A stretch of 51,867 bases of DNA. Origin: Caldatribacterium sp964426875. Lineage in GTDB: Bacteria > Atribacterota > Atribacteria > Atribacterales > Caldatribacteriaceae. Each line of letters opens with the position of its first letter. The stretch's first letter is position 1. This document shows positions 40,484 through 48,944 of the stretch, in pieces. The notes under the pieces are model-generated. The model saw only the letters and a list, made by a program, of their open reading frames with translations. It had not been told where the DNA came from and did no database searches. The stretch spans positions 1 to 51,867 of the forward strand of contig CAYRSB010000014.1 in the NCBI GenBank assembly GCA_964426875.1, in the 5' to 3' direction. The translations under genes and the position numbers were made by a program.

Positions 40484-41362
40484 ATGCCAAGAACGCCTGT
40501 GAAGGAAGCCAAGCAATATCTACCAATTGTTCCCCTTCTGGCTTTACTTCTCTTTGTCTTTGCTTACCCATGTGTATTGACCTTTTTCTTGGCCTTTCAT
40601 GAGGTATCCTTCGGTGAAGCTGCAGCAAAATATATAGGTCTTCGCAATTTTACCGAACTCCTCAAAAGCGTAACCTTCCGGGAGTCGCTGAGTAAAAGTT
40701 TCTTGTGGGCAATGGGCAATCTTGTAATCCAGCTTATTGTTCCTTTGGGGATCGCCTTGCTTCTAAATGAAAAAATCAGAGGAGTGGATCTGGCAAGATC
40801 CTTGGTCATGCTGCCATGGATTGCTCCTGCAGTAGCAGTTGCGGTTTGCATGAGATGGATGTTGTTGCCAAAAATAGGCATTATAAATGAAATCCTATTT
40901 TCTTTGGGAATTCTTCAACACCAGATCCATTTCCTCGGTACCCCTTCTACGGCTATGCCCTTTTTAATTTTGCTTAATTCTTGGAAATTCATACCCTTTG
41001 GGACCTTGCTTATCCTGGCTGCTCTTCAAACAATTCCCGAAAGTGTGTTTGAAGCTGCTGCAGTGGATGGGGCTAGGGGATTCCAACAATTTAGATATGT
41101 TACATTTCCTCTTCTTGGATCGATGATATGGTTTGTCGGTTTTCTGGCGTTTGCTTGGAACTTTAATACCTTTGACTTGATTTGGCTTACCACCCAGGGA
41201 GGGCCGGGAACTGCAACACAGACATTGCCTGTTCTCGTTTATAGGACGGCTTTTAAGGTCTTTCGTTTGGGAGAGGGTTCTGCCATTTCGGTCTTTATAG
41301 TTCTCATTCTTTCGACGATAGGGATCCTCTATCTCAAATTCGTTGCTCCAAAAGGAGAATAA
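40484..41362 (+). CDS. Sugar ABC transporter permease (MalF type)
   Basis: 292 residues from ATG 40484. Six membrane helices are visible (for example LPIVPLLALLLFVFAYPCVL and SLVMLPWIAPAVAVAVCMRW). The EAA loop that contacts the ATPase reads FEAAAVDGARGFQQFRYVTF. It is full length. Its partner permease at 42471 is separated by the UroD-like gene, which is unusual for such pairs. No ATPase gene is in the window, so a shared MsmX/UgpC-type ATPase must be encoded elsewhere. Confidence 0.92.
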   Translation: MPRTPVKEAKQYLPIVPLLALLLFVFAYPCVLTFFLAFHEVSFGEAAAKYIGLRNFTELLKSVTFRESLSKSFLWAMGNLVIQLIVPLGIALLLNEKIRGVDLARSLVMLPWIAPAVAVAVCMRWMLLPKIGIINEILFSLGILQHQIHFLGTPSTAMPFLILLNSWKFIPFGTLLILAALQTIPESVFEAAAVDGARGFQQFRYVTFPLLGSMIWFVGFLAFAWNFNTFDLIWLTTQGGPGTATQTLPVLVYRTAFKVFRLGEGSAISVFIVLILSTIGILYLKFVAPKGE

Positions 41363-41365
41363 AGG

Positions 41366-42511
41366 ATGACGGGTCGAGAGAGATTGTGGATGGCTATAAA
41401 TAGAAATGCTCCCGATAGAGTTCCCTTGGATCTGGGTGGAAGTGTTACCGGTTTAACACGCGCCTTCGCAGCGAGGTTGTGTGAGTTTCTGGGGATAGAA
41501 CAAGAATTAAAAGTAATAGTAAAACCTCTTCAGCTTGTTGAACCACCGGAGGAAATCCTAATAAGACTTCATATTGATACAAGATATGTAAGGCCGGTTT
41601 TGCCTGGCCAGGAGGATTTGGAGGAAGAATATGTGGACGAGTGGGGTATACGGAGGAGACTTTCCTCAAATGGTTTTTATTATGATATTGTAGAACACCC
41701 CCTTAAAGAGGGTACTCTTAAGGAGATAGAACGATTTCAATGGCCTGAACCAAGAAGAAAAGACTTGTTCTATGGTTTGCGAGAAAAATGTGAAACCCTC
41801 TATCGTTGTACCAATTATGCTATAGTTGGGGATCCTCTAAGTCCTGCACTTTTTGAACCGGCGTGGTATCTTCGTGGTATGGATAACTTTTTAGTCGATC
41901 TCATCCAGAATAGACGTTATGCAGAAAGGCTTTTGGATACTCTCCTCGAATTTCAGCTTCAGTTCTTTGATGAATTCCTTTCCCGAGTAGGGGATTATAT
42001 CCAGGTGATTATGTTTGGTGATGATCTTGGTACGCAAAAGGCTCCTTTGCTTTCACCCAGATTATACCGAGAAATTATAAAACCACGCCACAAGAAACTT
42101 TTCACTTTTATCAAAAGTCGTACTGATGCAAAGATCTTCCTCCACTCTTGCGGGGCTATAAGACCCTTTATCCCTGACCTTGTCGATGCAGGGGTAGAAA
42201 TCCTAAATCCCTTACAGCCCTTAGCTCAAGGAATGGAACACCAACTAATCAAGAAGGAGTACAGAGATAGATTGTGTTTTTGGGGTGGTATTGATATCCA
42301 GGCTGCCATTCTTGGTTCAGTGGAAGAGGTAGTCGCTGAGGTAAAACAAAGGATCACTTCTCTTGGAAGAGGAGGGGGTTACGTTTTAGCTCCAGCCCAT
42401 AATATTCAGCCGGACGTCACCCCCGAAAATGTCTTAGCGCTGTTTGACTATGCAATGGAAACGGGAAGGTATGGAGACGGTGAGGCTGGTGTACTATTCC
42501 AAGGCTTTTAA
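41366..42511 (+). CDS. Uroporphyrinogen decarboxylase-family zinc methyltransferase (MtaA/CmuA-like)
   Basis: 381 residues with a UroD-type TIM barrel: MTGRERLWMAINRNAPDRVP at the start, VIMFGDDLGTQKAPLLSP (208-231) and the C-terminal YVLAPAHNIQPDVTPENVLA. It carries the zinc-binding pattern of corrinoid:coenzyme methyltransferases, His260 and Cys262 in FLHSCGAI and Cys304 in RLCFWGGID, which true haem UroD enzymes lack. Such enzymes move a methyl group from a corrinoid protein to a thiol or a folate. Finding it between two sugar permeases (3 bp after one, 40 bp overlap with the next) suggests the imported sugar carries a methyl group or that the fold does another job. No corrinoid protein gene is in the window. 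Confidence 0.82.
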   Translation: MTGRERLWMAINRNAPDRVPLDLGGSVTGLTRAFAARLCEFLGIEQELKVIVKPLQLVEPPEEILIRLHIDTRYVRPVLPGQEDLEEEYVDEWGIRRRLSSNGFYYDIVEHPLKEGTLKEIERFQWPEPRRKDLFYGLREKCETLYRCTNYAIVGDPLSPALFEPAWYLRGMDNFLVDLIQNRRYAERLLDTLLEFQLQFFDEFLSRVGDYIQVIMFGDDLGTQKAPLLSPRLYREIIKPRHKKLFTFIKSRTDAKIFLHSCGAIRPFIPDLVDAGVEILNPLQPLAQGMEHQLIKKEYRDRLCFWGGIDIQAAILGSVEEVVAEVKQRITSLGRGGGYVLAPAHNIQPDVTPENVLALFDYAMETGRYGDGEAGVLFQGF

Positions 42512-43331
42512 CAAGGTTATTGTTAACATGTCAGTCTTCATAGTTGTCTTGTTAATGATTTGGCCCTTCCTGTATATATTCGTATCTTCTTTTAAGCCTT
42601 TAAAGGAGATTATGTCGAGGGCAGCCTTATTGCCCAAGGAATTTACTCTTAGAAATTATGAAACCCTTGTTTTTGCCCGTACACCAGTGCGGAACTTTCC
42701 AAGATTCCTTTTAAACAGTCTGGTGGTTTCCTTGAGTACAGCCTTTTGTACAATAGCTATAGCCTCAATTGGTGGTTACGGAATCTCTCGAAACCGTAGG
42801 CTAAAAAAGGGCTTCGTTTCTCGTTTCTTGCTCCTTTTATATGTTTTTCCAACCGTTGTGCTCTTGGTCCCCCTTTACAAGATGTTTGCTTCAGTTGGTC
42901 TCTATGACAACCTTGTATCGCTAATTATTGTATATACCGCGCTTGTCGCTCCCTTCTGTACTTGGCTTCTTGTATCTTTCTTCGATAGCATTCCCCGCGA
43001 CCTTGAAGAATCAGCAAGCATGGATGGAGCGAGTTCGGTCCTTATTTTCACACGCATCGTTTTGCCCCTCGCCTCTCCAGGGTTGGTTGCTGCAGGAGCG
43101 TATTCGTTCATTACCGCCTGGGGTGAGTACATGTTTGCTCTGGTTTTAATAAGTAGTAATCTCAAGAAAATGGGCCCGCTTGGTTTAGCCACCTTCGCTG
43201 CAGAACAGTACATAGAGTGGGGTCCACTTCTTGCTGGGTCTATTCTGATTATGCTCCCAGTGTTTCTTATCTTCTTGCCTGTTTCTGGGTACTTTATAAG
43301 GGGCTTTATGGCTGGGGCGGTAAAAGAGTAA
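42471..43331 (+). CDS. Sugar ABC transporter permease (MalG type)
   Basis: 286 residues from ATG 42471 (GTG 42480 and 42489 are alternatives), beginning inside the UroD-like gene. Six membrane helices; the N-terminal VFIVVLLMIWPFLYIFVSSF and the NSLVVSLSTAFCTIAIASIG helix are typical, and the EAA loop is LEESASMDGASSVLIFTRIV. With the MalF-type subunit at 40484 it forms the importer. Translational overlap ties it to the methyltransferase-like gene. Confidence 0.92.
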   Translation: METVRLVYYSKAFNKVIVNMSVFIVVLLMIWPFLYIFVSSFKPLKEIMSRAALLPKEFTLRNYETLVFARTPVRNFPRFLLNSLVVSLSTAFCTIAIASIGGYGISRNRRLKKGFVSRFLLLLYVFPTVVLLVPLYKMFASVGLYDNLVSLIIVYTALVAPFCTWLLVSFFDSIPRDLEESASMDGASSVLIFTRIVLPLASPGLVAAGAYSFITAWGEYMFALVLISSNLKKMGPLGLATFAAEQYIEWGPLLAGSILIMLPVFLIFLPVSGYFIRGFMAGAVKE

Positions 43332-43355
43332 AAATGTAAAAGGAGGGTTTTACTT

Positions 43356-44387
43356 GTGAGGGCTTACATTATTATCGTGATGGTTGCGAGCATAATTTTG
43401 ATGGTGGGCAACTTCTCTTTAACATCTGCAAAGGTGTCTGTCGAGATTTCAGAAAACGTATATGTATTGCCTGTTGCAGAGCTGGCAAGCACCAAAACGT
43501 ATCCTGAAATCATTAAGATTAGAAACGACGTTATAGAAGTCAGTCTTATTCCCAATCGGGGCAGGATACTATCTACCTACTCTCTTGTAAGGGCAGGAGA
43601 GGTCATACCCATTTTGTATCGAAAACTCGATCCAAAACCTATGGTGCTACCGGGTGGCTTACACATTGTAGAGTTTGGGGGGTATTATCTTTCCCTTCCC
43701 TGGAATGAGAGAGACCGCCAGCCTTTTGATCTTTCCTTTGCTATCACTCAAACGGGGGAAGATATGGCTGAGGTTTTTATCTCGGGGAAGGACATGTTTA
43801 AGAAAACCTTAACTGAGTGCTGGATAAGAGTGAGAGATGCTTCACCCCTTGTGGAAATAGAGGTGAAAATAACTAACACTTCCAAAAAAGAAGAGCGGGC
43901 TCTCACCTTTAAGGATTTTATGGTTGTGAACGCCAGTGATGGTTGTCGCATGGTCTTGCCGGCAGAAGCAGTAGAGGTTTTGGAAAGCAAGGGTAATTGG
44001 CTCGGTGAACCTGGGGATGTCTTGAGTTGGCCGTTAGAGGCGATAGAGGCTTGGAACGAAATGCGCTACTACTTTCGAGTCAAAATGAGACAACCATCCT
44101 CTTTACCTTTCATGGGTGTTTTGTATCCGGATAAGAACATTGCCTTTGCGAAATTTTGGACACCACGGAACTTTTTCGCAGCCTCCGAAGTCTGGTCATG
44201 GGGTCAGTCTTGGCCTGAGGAGCCAGGCGCCGATGCTTACGTTGTCATCTCTAGCATTAACGATAGCTTGGTTTTAAAGCCTCAGGAGGAAATTTCCTTT
44301 AAGGTTTACTTCGTTGCTTTTGAAGATGCATCGCAGTATGGAGATTTTCAATCTTTGTTCAATAAATTGAAGTCGTTCTTGCCTTAA
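43356..44387 (+). CDS. Secreted aldose-epimerase-like beta-sandwich protein
   Basis: 343 residues from GTG 43356 behind AAAAGGAGGG. A signal peptide (IIIVMVASIILMVGNFSLTS) is followed by a beta-rich domain; IRNDVIEVSLIPNRGRILST resembles the N..L...P..GGRI start of galactose-mutarotase-like/DUF5107 domains, and SPLVEIEVKITNTSKKEERA and FMGVLYPDKNIAFAKFWTPR fit the same fold. Such proteins bind or isomerise sugars; the catalytic His/Glu of true mutarotases is not obvious. Cotranscribed with the ABC importer, it may process the sugar before uptake. Confidence 0.6.
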   Translation: MRAYIIIVMVASIILMVGNFSLTSAKVSVEISENVYVLPVAELASTKTYPEIIKIRNDVIEVSLIPNRGRILSTYSLVRAGEVIPILYRKLDPKPMVLPGGLHIVEFGGYYLSLPWNERDRQPFDLSFAITQTGEDMAEVFISGKDMFKKTLTECWIRVRDASPLVEIEVKITNTSKKEERALTFKDFMVVNASDGCRMVLPAEAVEVLESKGNWLGEPGDVLSWPLEAIEAWNEMRYYFRVKMRQPSSLPFMGVLYPDKNIAFAKFWTPRNFFAASEVWSWGQSWPEEPGADAYVVISSINDSLVLKPQEEISFKVYFVAFEDASQYGDFQSLFNKLKSFLP

Positions 44388-44657
44388 GAATTCTAAAAAC
44401 AGTGATGTGGTGGCTATTTTGACTGGTTGGTCTCGAACTTTGTAGTTTTTCTGGGGTTTTTGTTGCTACTCAGTGTTTGGATTAGGTTCCACTTTGCAAA
44501 GTATCTTTTTGAATGAAGTGCTTAAGACTTTACCGCCAGGCTGGATAGGCTCATAACGCGGTATAAGGTTGGGTTGGGGTTTGTTCGTGGCTGAAGCAGT
44601 TCTCGCTTCAATTTATAGTTGTGGTTGTTTTTCCTTTGGCGGAACTTCGTGAAAGGC
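44388..44657. other. Intergenic stretch within the amino-sugar locus
   Basis: No gene seen. Contents: a GAAGC/GCTTC hairpin around 44593-44609, a CTTTGCAAAG palindrome near 44492, and ATAACGCGGTAT around 44553, which loosely resembles the operator upstream of the SIS gene but with different spacing. A new promoter follows at 44658, so the locus has at least two transcription units on this strand. Confidence 0.4.
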
Positions 44658-44686
44658 TTGACTGTGGGTGTTATCAATTAACTAAT
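44658..44686 (+). promoter_or_regulatory. Possible promoter of the second amino-sugar operon
   Basis: TTGACT (44658-44663) is followed after 17 bp by ACTAAT (44681-44686). The -10 is weak; TTATCAATTAACTAA in between is A/T-rich with inverted parts and could be an operator. The first gene starts at 44721 after TAGGAGGAG. Confidence 0.45.
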
Positions 44687-44720
44687 TTGCTTTCAGGCGG
44701 AAATCTTAGGAGGAGAAAAG

Positions 44721-45458
44721 ATGGATGGAAAAGGTAAGCTCTATCTTGTGATAGTTCGAAGAATTCTTGAACGGATTGAAGAGGAAGAAGGAGCTAACAT
44801 TGAGAAGGGTGCTTCTATTCTTGCTCAAACCATTGAAAATGCAGGCCTTGTCCATGTCTTCGGTACAGGGCATTCCCATATTTTTGCTGAAGAAGCGTTT
44901 TTCCGTGCGGGTGGTTTGGCTTGTGTGAACCCTATGCTCGAGCCAAGTCTTATGCTTCATGCTGGAGCGATGAAATCCTCTGTTCTTGAAAATTGTAACG
45001 GCATTGCGGGAGCAGTTTTAGATCACTTTGATCCCCATCCTTCTGATGCTCTTTTGCTTTTCTCCAACTCGGGGGTGAATGCTGTGCCGGTGGAAGTGGC
45101 AATCTTAGCTAAGAAGAGGGGAATACCTGTTATTGCCGTTGGAAGTAGAAAGTATATTGAGTATTTGAAGGAGACAACGGGAAAACAAAGTATAATGGAG
45201 CATTGTGATGTGTTCATTGATAATAAGGGGGAAATAGGCGATGCTAGCGTAGAAATAAGTGAGCTCGGGTCAAAGGTTGGTCCTACCTCAACTGTTGCTG
45301 GAATAGTGATTATGCACTTGCTTTTTATTGGAGCGGTTTCCAAGCTGATAGGAAAGAATTTTTATCCGCCTATCTTTGTAAGTGGGAATTTTCCAGGAGG
45401 GAAAGAAAAAAACCGAAAGTTAGTGCAACAATACCGGAGTTTGGTCAAAATGCTTTGA
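44721..45458 (+). CDS. SIS-domain sugar isomerase-like protein, copy 2
   Basis: 245 residues. NAGLVHVFGTGHSHIFAEEA and FRAGGLACVN, then DALLLFSNSGVNAVPVEVAI, are the SIS core, and ISELGSKVGPTSTVAGIVIM is typical of UPF0309-type proteins. It is a paralogue of the protein at 38235 but closer to the canonical family with the GTGHSH turn. The usual proposal for such proteins is binding or isomerisation of a sugar phosphate. It starts the second operon, 12 bp before the kinase. Confidence 0.85.
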   Translation: MDGKGKLYLVIVRRILERIEEEEGANIEKGASILAQTIENAGLVHVFGTGHSHIFAEEAFFRAGGLACVNPMLEPSLMLHAGAMKSSVLENCNGIAGAVLDHFDPHPSDALLLFSNSGVNAVPVEVAILAKKRGIPVIAVGSRKYIEYLKETTGKQSIMEHCDVFIDNKGEIGDASVEISELGSKVGPTSTVAGIVIMHLLFIGAVSKLIGKNFYPPIFVSGNFPGGKEKNRKLVQQYRSLVKML

Positions 45459-45470
45459 GGAAGGAGTGTT

Positions 45471-46988
45471 TTGCATACGGGGATCATTTTGGCCATTGAT
45501 GTAGGGACGACTAATTTGAAGTGTATCCTCTTTGATGAAGAGGGTAACCAACTTCTTAAAGAGTCTTTACCTAATGTTAGCCGTTACCCTCAGCCCTTTT
45601 ATGCTGAACAAGACCCCGAGGAGTGGATGAAAAATCTGAAGAAAGTACTAAAGAAAATGCACCAGGCATGTCCTAGAAAGCTACGCGCAATAAATACGGT
45701 GGTGCTTACTGGGCAAATGCATGGACCAGTACTCTTTTCGAAGAAAACAGGGAGAGCGATTCACCCTTGCATCATATGGTCTGATACTCGAGCCGAAGAA
45801 GAAGTTGAATTCTTGAAGCAGGAGTTCTCTGCAGAGTTCTTTTTGGAAAAGATGGGGAATCCTTTACAACAGAGTTTTACCTTGCCTAAACTTCTTTGGT
45901 TAAAGAGGCATCAACCAGAGGTTTTTCAAGAAACCTCCATTGTACTCTTTCCTAAAGATTATATCGGTTGTCTTTTGGGTGGAGAACCCGTAACTGACTA
46001 CTCCGATGCCTCAGGATCTCTTTACTATGATATACGCGCAAGGTGTTGGGAGAGAGATCTATGGAAGACACTCGGTTTTCCTCAAGAGATGCTTCCCGAG
46101 GTAGTTTCTGGTGACTCGGTTATTGGCCGTGTTTCCAAAGCAGCGGGGAGAGAATTTTTTCTCCCCTCTGGAGTTCCCATTATAAAAGGCGGGGGAGATC
46201 TTGCCACCACGATTTTAGCCACTAGCGCGGGAAGCAAAGAGAGGATTTCTTTGTGCGTGGGTACAGCTGGACAGCTTCTTTTCTCTTTGGATGACGTCGA
46301 TAAGAATATCTTGGGCAAGCTTTATGTTTTCTTACATTCCTTGGGGGGAGGATGTTTTGCTTTAGGTACTGTTCCTGCAGGTGGTGCCTCTCTTCAGTGG
46401 TTTCTTTCCCTGTTTGAGAAGATAAGCGCGAAAAACTTTTGGAGAGACACAAGTAAGCTCCAAAAGATTTCTCGACAAGAAACGCTTCTATTTTATCCTT
46501 TTCTTTTGGGCACAGGGACACCTTACTTTGATTACCGGGCTGAAGCAGCTTTCTTAGGTTTACGAATGGATCAACGGTTAGAGGACGTACTCTCAGCAGT
46601 TTTAGAAGGAATAGTCTTTGCGTTGAGGGATTCTTTAGACAGAGTTCCGTCCTTTGTGGGAGAAGTTCGGCAAGTAGTTCTGAGTGGTGGTTTAGCACGT
46701 ATCCCTCTGTTCTCTCAGATAGTGAGCAACGTTTTTGATCTCCCCGTGACTCTTGTCGGATATCAAGATACTGCATCAATGGGCGCCTTTCTTCTGGCAA
46801 TGTATGCCATGGGGAATAAAAACTTTGAGGGCTTCTCCAAAAGTTGGTTCAAAACCATGTGTTTTCCTGAAGAACCTTACGTTCATTATTACGCGAGAAA
46901 ATACAGTATGTATCGGTCCTTTTTGCCTTCTGTGCTCTCTTTTGCTTCTAAGCTTCTAAATTTGCCGACGTTTGTGAGAGGGATGTGA
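45471..46988 (+). CDS. FGGY-family carbohydrate kinase (amino-sugar operon)
   Basis: 505 residues from TTG 45471 behind GAGGAAGGAG. The first phosphate loop is ILAIDVGTTNLKCILFDEEG; the substrate loop is LTGQMHGPVLFSKKTGRAIH with PCIIWSDTRAEEE; the second phosphate loop is KGGGDLATTILATSAGSKER, and VVLSGGLARIPLFSQIVSNV is the adenosine region. Length and motifs resemble xylulo-, glucono- and sedoheptulokinases, but the exact sugar is not clear. It probably phosphorylates the imported sugar so that NagA and the SIS enzymes can act. Confidence 0.88.
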   Translation: MHTGIILAIDVGTTNLKCILFDEEGNQLLKESLPNVSRYPQPFYAEQDPEEWMKNLKKVLKKMHQACPRKLRAINTVVLTGQMHGPVLFSKKTGRAIHPCIIWSDTRAEEEVEFLKQEFSAEFFLEKMGNPLQQSFTLPKLLWLKRHQPEVFQETSIVLFPKDYIGCLLGGEPVTDYSDASGSLYYDIRARCWERDLWKTLGFPQEMLPEVVSGDSVIGRVSKAAGREFFLPSGVPIIKGGGDLATTILATSAGSKERISLCVGTAGQLLFSLDDVDKNILGKLYVFLHSLGGGCFALGTVPAGGASLQWFLSLFEKISAKNFWRDTSKLQKISRQETLLFYPFLLGTGTPYFDYRAEAAFLGLRMDQRLEDVLSAVLEGIVFALRDSLDRVPSFVGEVRQVVLSGGLARIPLFSQIVSNVFDLPVTLVGYQDTASMGAFLLAMYAMGNKNFEGFSKSWFKTMCFPEEPYVHYYARKYSMYRSFLPSVLSFASKLLNLPTFVRGM

Positions 46989-46994
46989 AACGCG

Positions 46995-47747
46995 GTGAAA
47001 ATAACGAGGAGTTCACCAATACCCCTACATGTTCAGCTTAAGGAGGTTTTGAAACGCACTCTTGAAGATGGAACATATAAGCCGGGGGATCGATTCTTCT
47101 CGGAAAAGGAAGTTGTAGAAAAATATGGTGTGAGCCGATTGACGGTTCGCCGAGTCATGGACGATCTTTTACGGGAGGGCCTCATTACCCGAGTCCCGGG
47201 TAAGGGAACGTTTGTTGCCAAACCCAAGTTTGTGGAGAAGCTTACAGAACTCGTGGGGTTTACTCAGGACATGATGAGGAAGGGGCTCATTCCTAGTACC
47301 AGACTTCTTGAGAAAGGGATAGTATCTCCACCTAAGGAAATACGTGAACTACTGCAACTGGGCAAAGGAGAAAGAGCTCTCTTCCTCAGAAGAGTCCGTT
47401 ATGCCTCAGGAGAACCCATGGCCTTGCAGACTGCCTATATCCCTTTGAAGTTTTTCTCGGGAATTGAGAAGGTCGACTTTGAGAAAGAGTCTTTGTATGA
47501 TACCTTTAAAAGATTTGGAAGACCTCCAGCGTGGGCAAAGCAGGATATGGAAGCCACGCTTATAAAGGATGAAGAGCAAGCCCGACTTCTTGGGGTCGCA
47601 TCGGGCTCTGCCGGTATGCTCAGTGAACGTTTGACGTACGACCTTGAGGGGAATCCTATAGAGTTTACCGTGACTCTCTTTCGTGGAGAAAACTATCGAT
47701 TCACCGTGCATCTCACAAATCCAGAGTTTGTGGAGAGGAGAGGCTAA
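46995..47747 (+). CDS. GntR-family transcriptional regulator, HutC/UTRA subfamily
   Basis: 250 residues from GTG 46995. N-terminal winged helix: PIPLHVQLKEVLKRTLEDG, KPGDRFFSEKEVVEKYGVSR (the classical GntR helix region) and LTVRRVMDDLLREGLITRVP with a GKGTFV wing. The UTRA effector domain follows (residues about 90-245: LLQLGKGERALFLRRVRYAS, then GEPMALQTAYIPLKFFSGIE, and NPIEFTVTLFRGENYRF). NagR/DasR-type members sense phosphorylated amino sugars. Position between the kinase and nagA makes it the likely local regulator, and the palindrome at 38183-38196 is a candidate site. Confidence 0.92.
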   Translation: MKITRSSPIPLHVQLKEVLKRTLEDGTYKPGDRFFSEKEVVEKYGVSRLTVRRVMDDLLREGLITRVPGKGTFVAKPKFVEKLTELVGFTQDMMRKGLIPSTRLLEKGIVSPPKEIRELLQLGKGERALFLRRVRYASGEPMALQTAYIPLKFFSGIEKVDFEKESLYDTFKRFGRPPAWAKQDMEATLIKDEEQARLLGVASGSAGMLSERLTYDLEGNPIEFTVTLFRGENYRFTVHLTNPEFVERRG

Positions 47748-47750
47748 AGG

Positions 47751-48914
47751 GTGAAGAGGCCTTTGATTATAAAGGGTCAGATTGTTACCCCAAATCACGT
47801 GCTGCAGGGAGGAGCACTTCTTGTGTGGAAGGGGCATATCGAGGAAGTCATTCTTCCTGAAGACGTGGTCTCTTTCCTTGACTCAAAAGCTTCTGAGTGT
47901 GTGTTTTTTGACTTTAGTGAATTTTATCTTTTCCCAGGTCTTATTGACCTCCACGTTCATGGGGCAAGAGGAGCCGACTTTATGGATGGTGACTCCGAGG
48001 GGGTTCAGAAAATCGCTGACTTTCTCCTCCACGAGGGGGTAACGAGGTTCCTTGCCACGATCATGACAGAAAGAAAAGAACGTATCCTTTCGGCAATACG
48101 AGCCGTCGTTTCCGCTTCCCGAGTCCTTCCCTCCGTTTTGGGAATTCACCTTGAGGGTCCCTATCTCTCTTGGGGAAAGCGGGGCGCACATAATCCCTCC
48201 TTTGTCCGCCCGCCCAACTTCCAGGAAATGGAGGAATTCCTTGAAGCCGGGGATGGCCTTGTGAAGAGGGTGACCATTGCCCCGGAGGTTGAAGGGGCTT
48301 TAGCGATGGTAGCCCGACTTGCTTCTTTAGGGATTTTGGTATCTTTGGGACACAGTGAAGCTGATTACGCGACAAGTCTTCGATCTTATTTTTCAGGCGC
48401 AAGGCTTATTACTCATGTCTTCAATGGGATGGAACCCTTACACCACCGCAGGCCCAATCTCCTTGCCTTTGCTCTAAGCTTTGAGGGGATATGGGTGGAG
48501 GTTATAGCTGACAGTGTGCACATTGCTCCGGAGATTTTACAGATTCTTTTTACTTGCAAGCCTCATCGAACAGTTGTTGTAAGTGATGCAATCAGGGCTA
48601 CGGGTATGGAGGATGGGATATACGAGCTCGGGGGAGAAGCGATTACAGTTGAGGGGGGCATTGCCCGCGTTGTTTCCTCTGGGAGCCTGGCGGGAAGTAC
48701 TATGAGTCTTCGTTGTACTTTGTTCAACCTCCGGAGGATTTTTAGTTTCCCTCTTCCATACCTTGCTTCTCTGGGAAGCCTCTATCCGGCAAGACTTCTT
48801 GAGATGGAGAACACCCTTGGGAGTCTTGAGAAAGGGAAGAAGGCCGACATCGTGGTTTTGGATGATTCGTTCGGCGTCAAAAGCGTATTTCTCGAAGGCG
48901 AGAAAATATTCTGA
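47751..48914 (+). CDS. nagA: N-acetylglucosamine-6-phosphate deacetylase
   Basis: 387 residues, an amidohydrolase. Metal and catalytic residues are visible: His68 and His70 in IDLHVHGARG, Glu135 in HLEGPYLSWGKRGAHNP, His201 in LGHSEADY, His222 in THVFNGMEPLHHRRP and Asp279 in VVSDAIRATGM. It hydrolyses GlcNAc-6-P to GlcN-6-P and acetate in the cytosol. It starts 3 bp after the regulator and is followed by the SIS deaminase-like gene. Its presence is the best evidence that the locus handles N-acetylated amino sugars. Confidence 0.95.
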   Translation: MKRPLIIKGQIVTPNHVLQGGALLVWKGHIEEVILPEDVVSFLDSKASECVFFDFSEFYLFPGLIDLHVHGARGADFMDGDSEGVQKIADFLLHEGVTRFLATIMTERKERILSAIRAVVSASRVLPSVLGIHLEGPYLSWGKRGAHNPSFVRPPNFQEMEEFLEAGDGLVKRVTIAPEVEGALAMVARLASLGILVSLGHSEADYATSLRSYFSGARLITHVFNGMEPLHHRRPNLLAFALSFEGIWVEVIADSVHIAPEILQILFTCKPHRTVVVSDAIRATGMEDGIYELGGEAITVEGGIARVVSSGSLAGSTMSLRCTLFNLRRIFSFPLPYLASLGSLYPARLLEMENTLGSLEKGKKADIVVLDDSFGVKSVFLEGEKIF

Positions 48915-48944
48915 ATATACGAGTAATTGAGGGGAGGAAGCAAA

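Noticed and set aside
41366..42511. Haem-biosynthesis uroporphyrinogen decarboxylase
   Set aside because: The HxC...C zinc pattern and the sugar-operon context point to the methyltransferase branch; no other haem genes are near.
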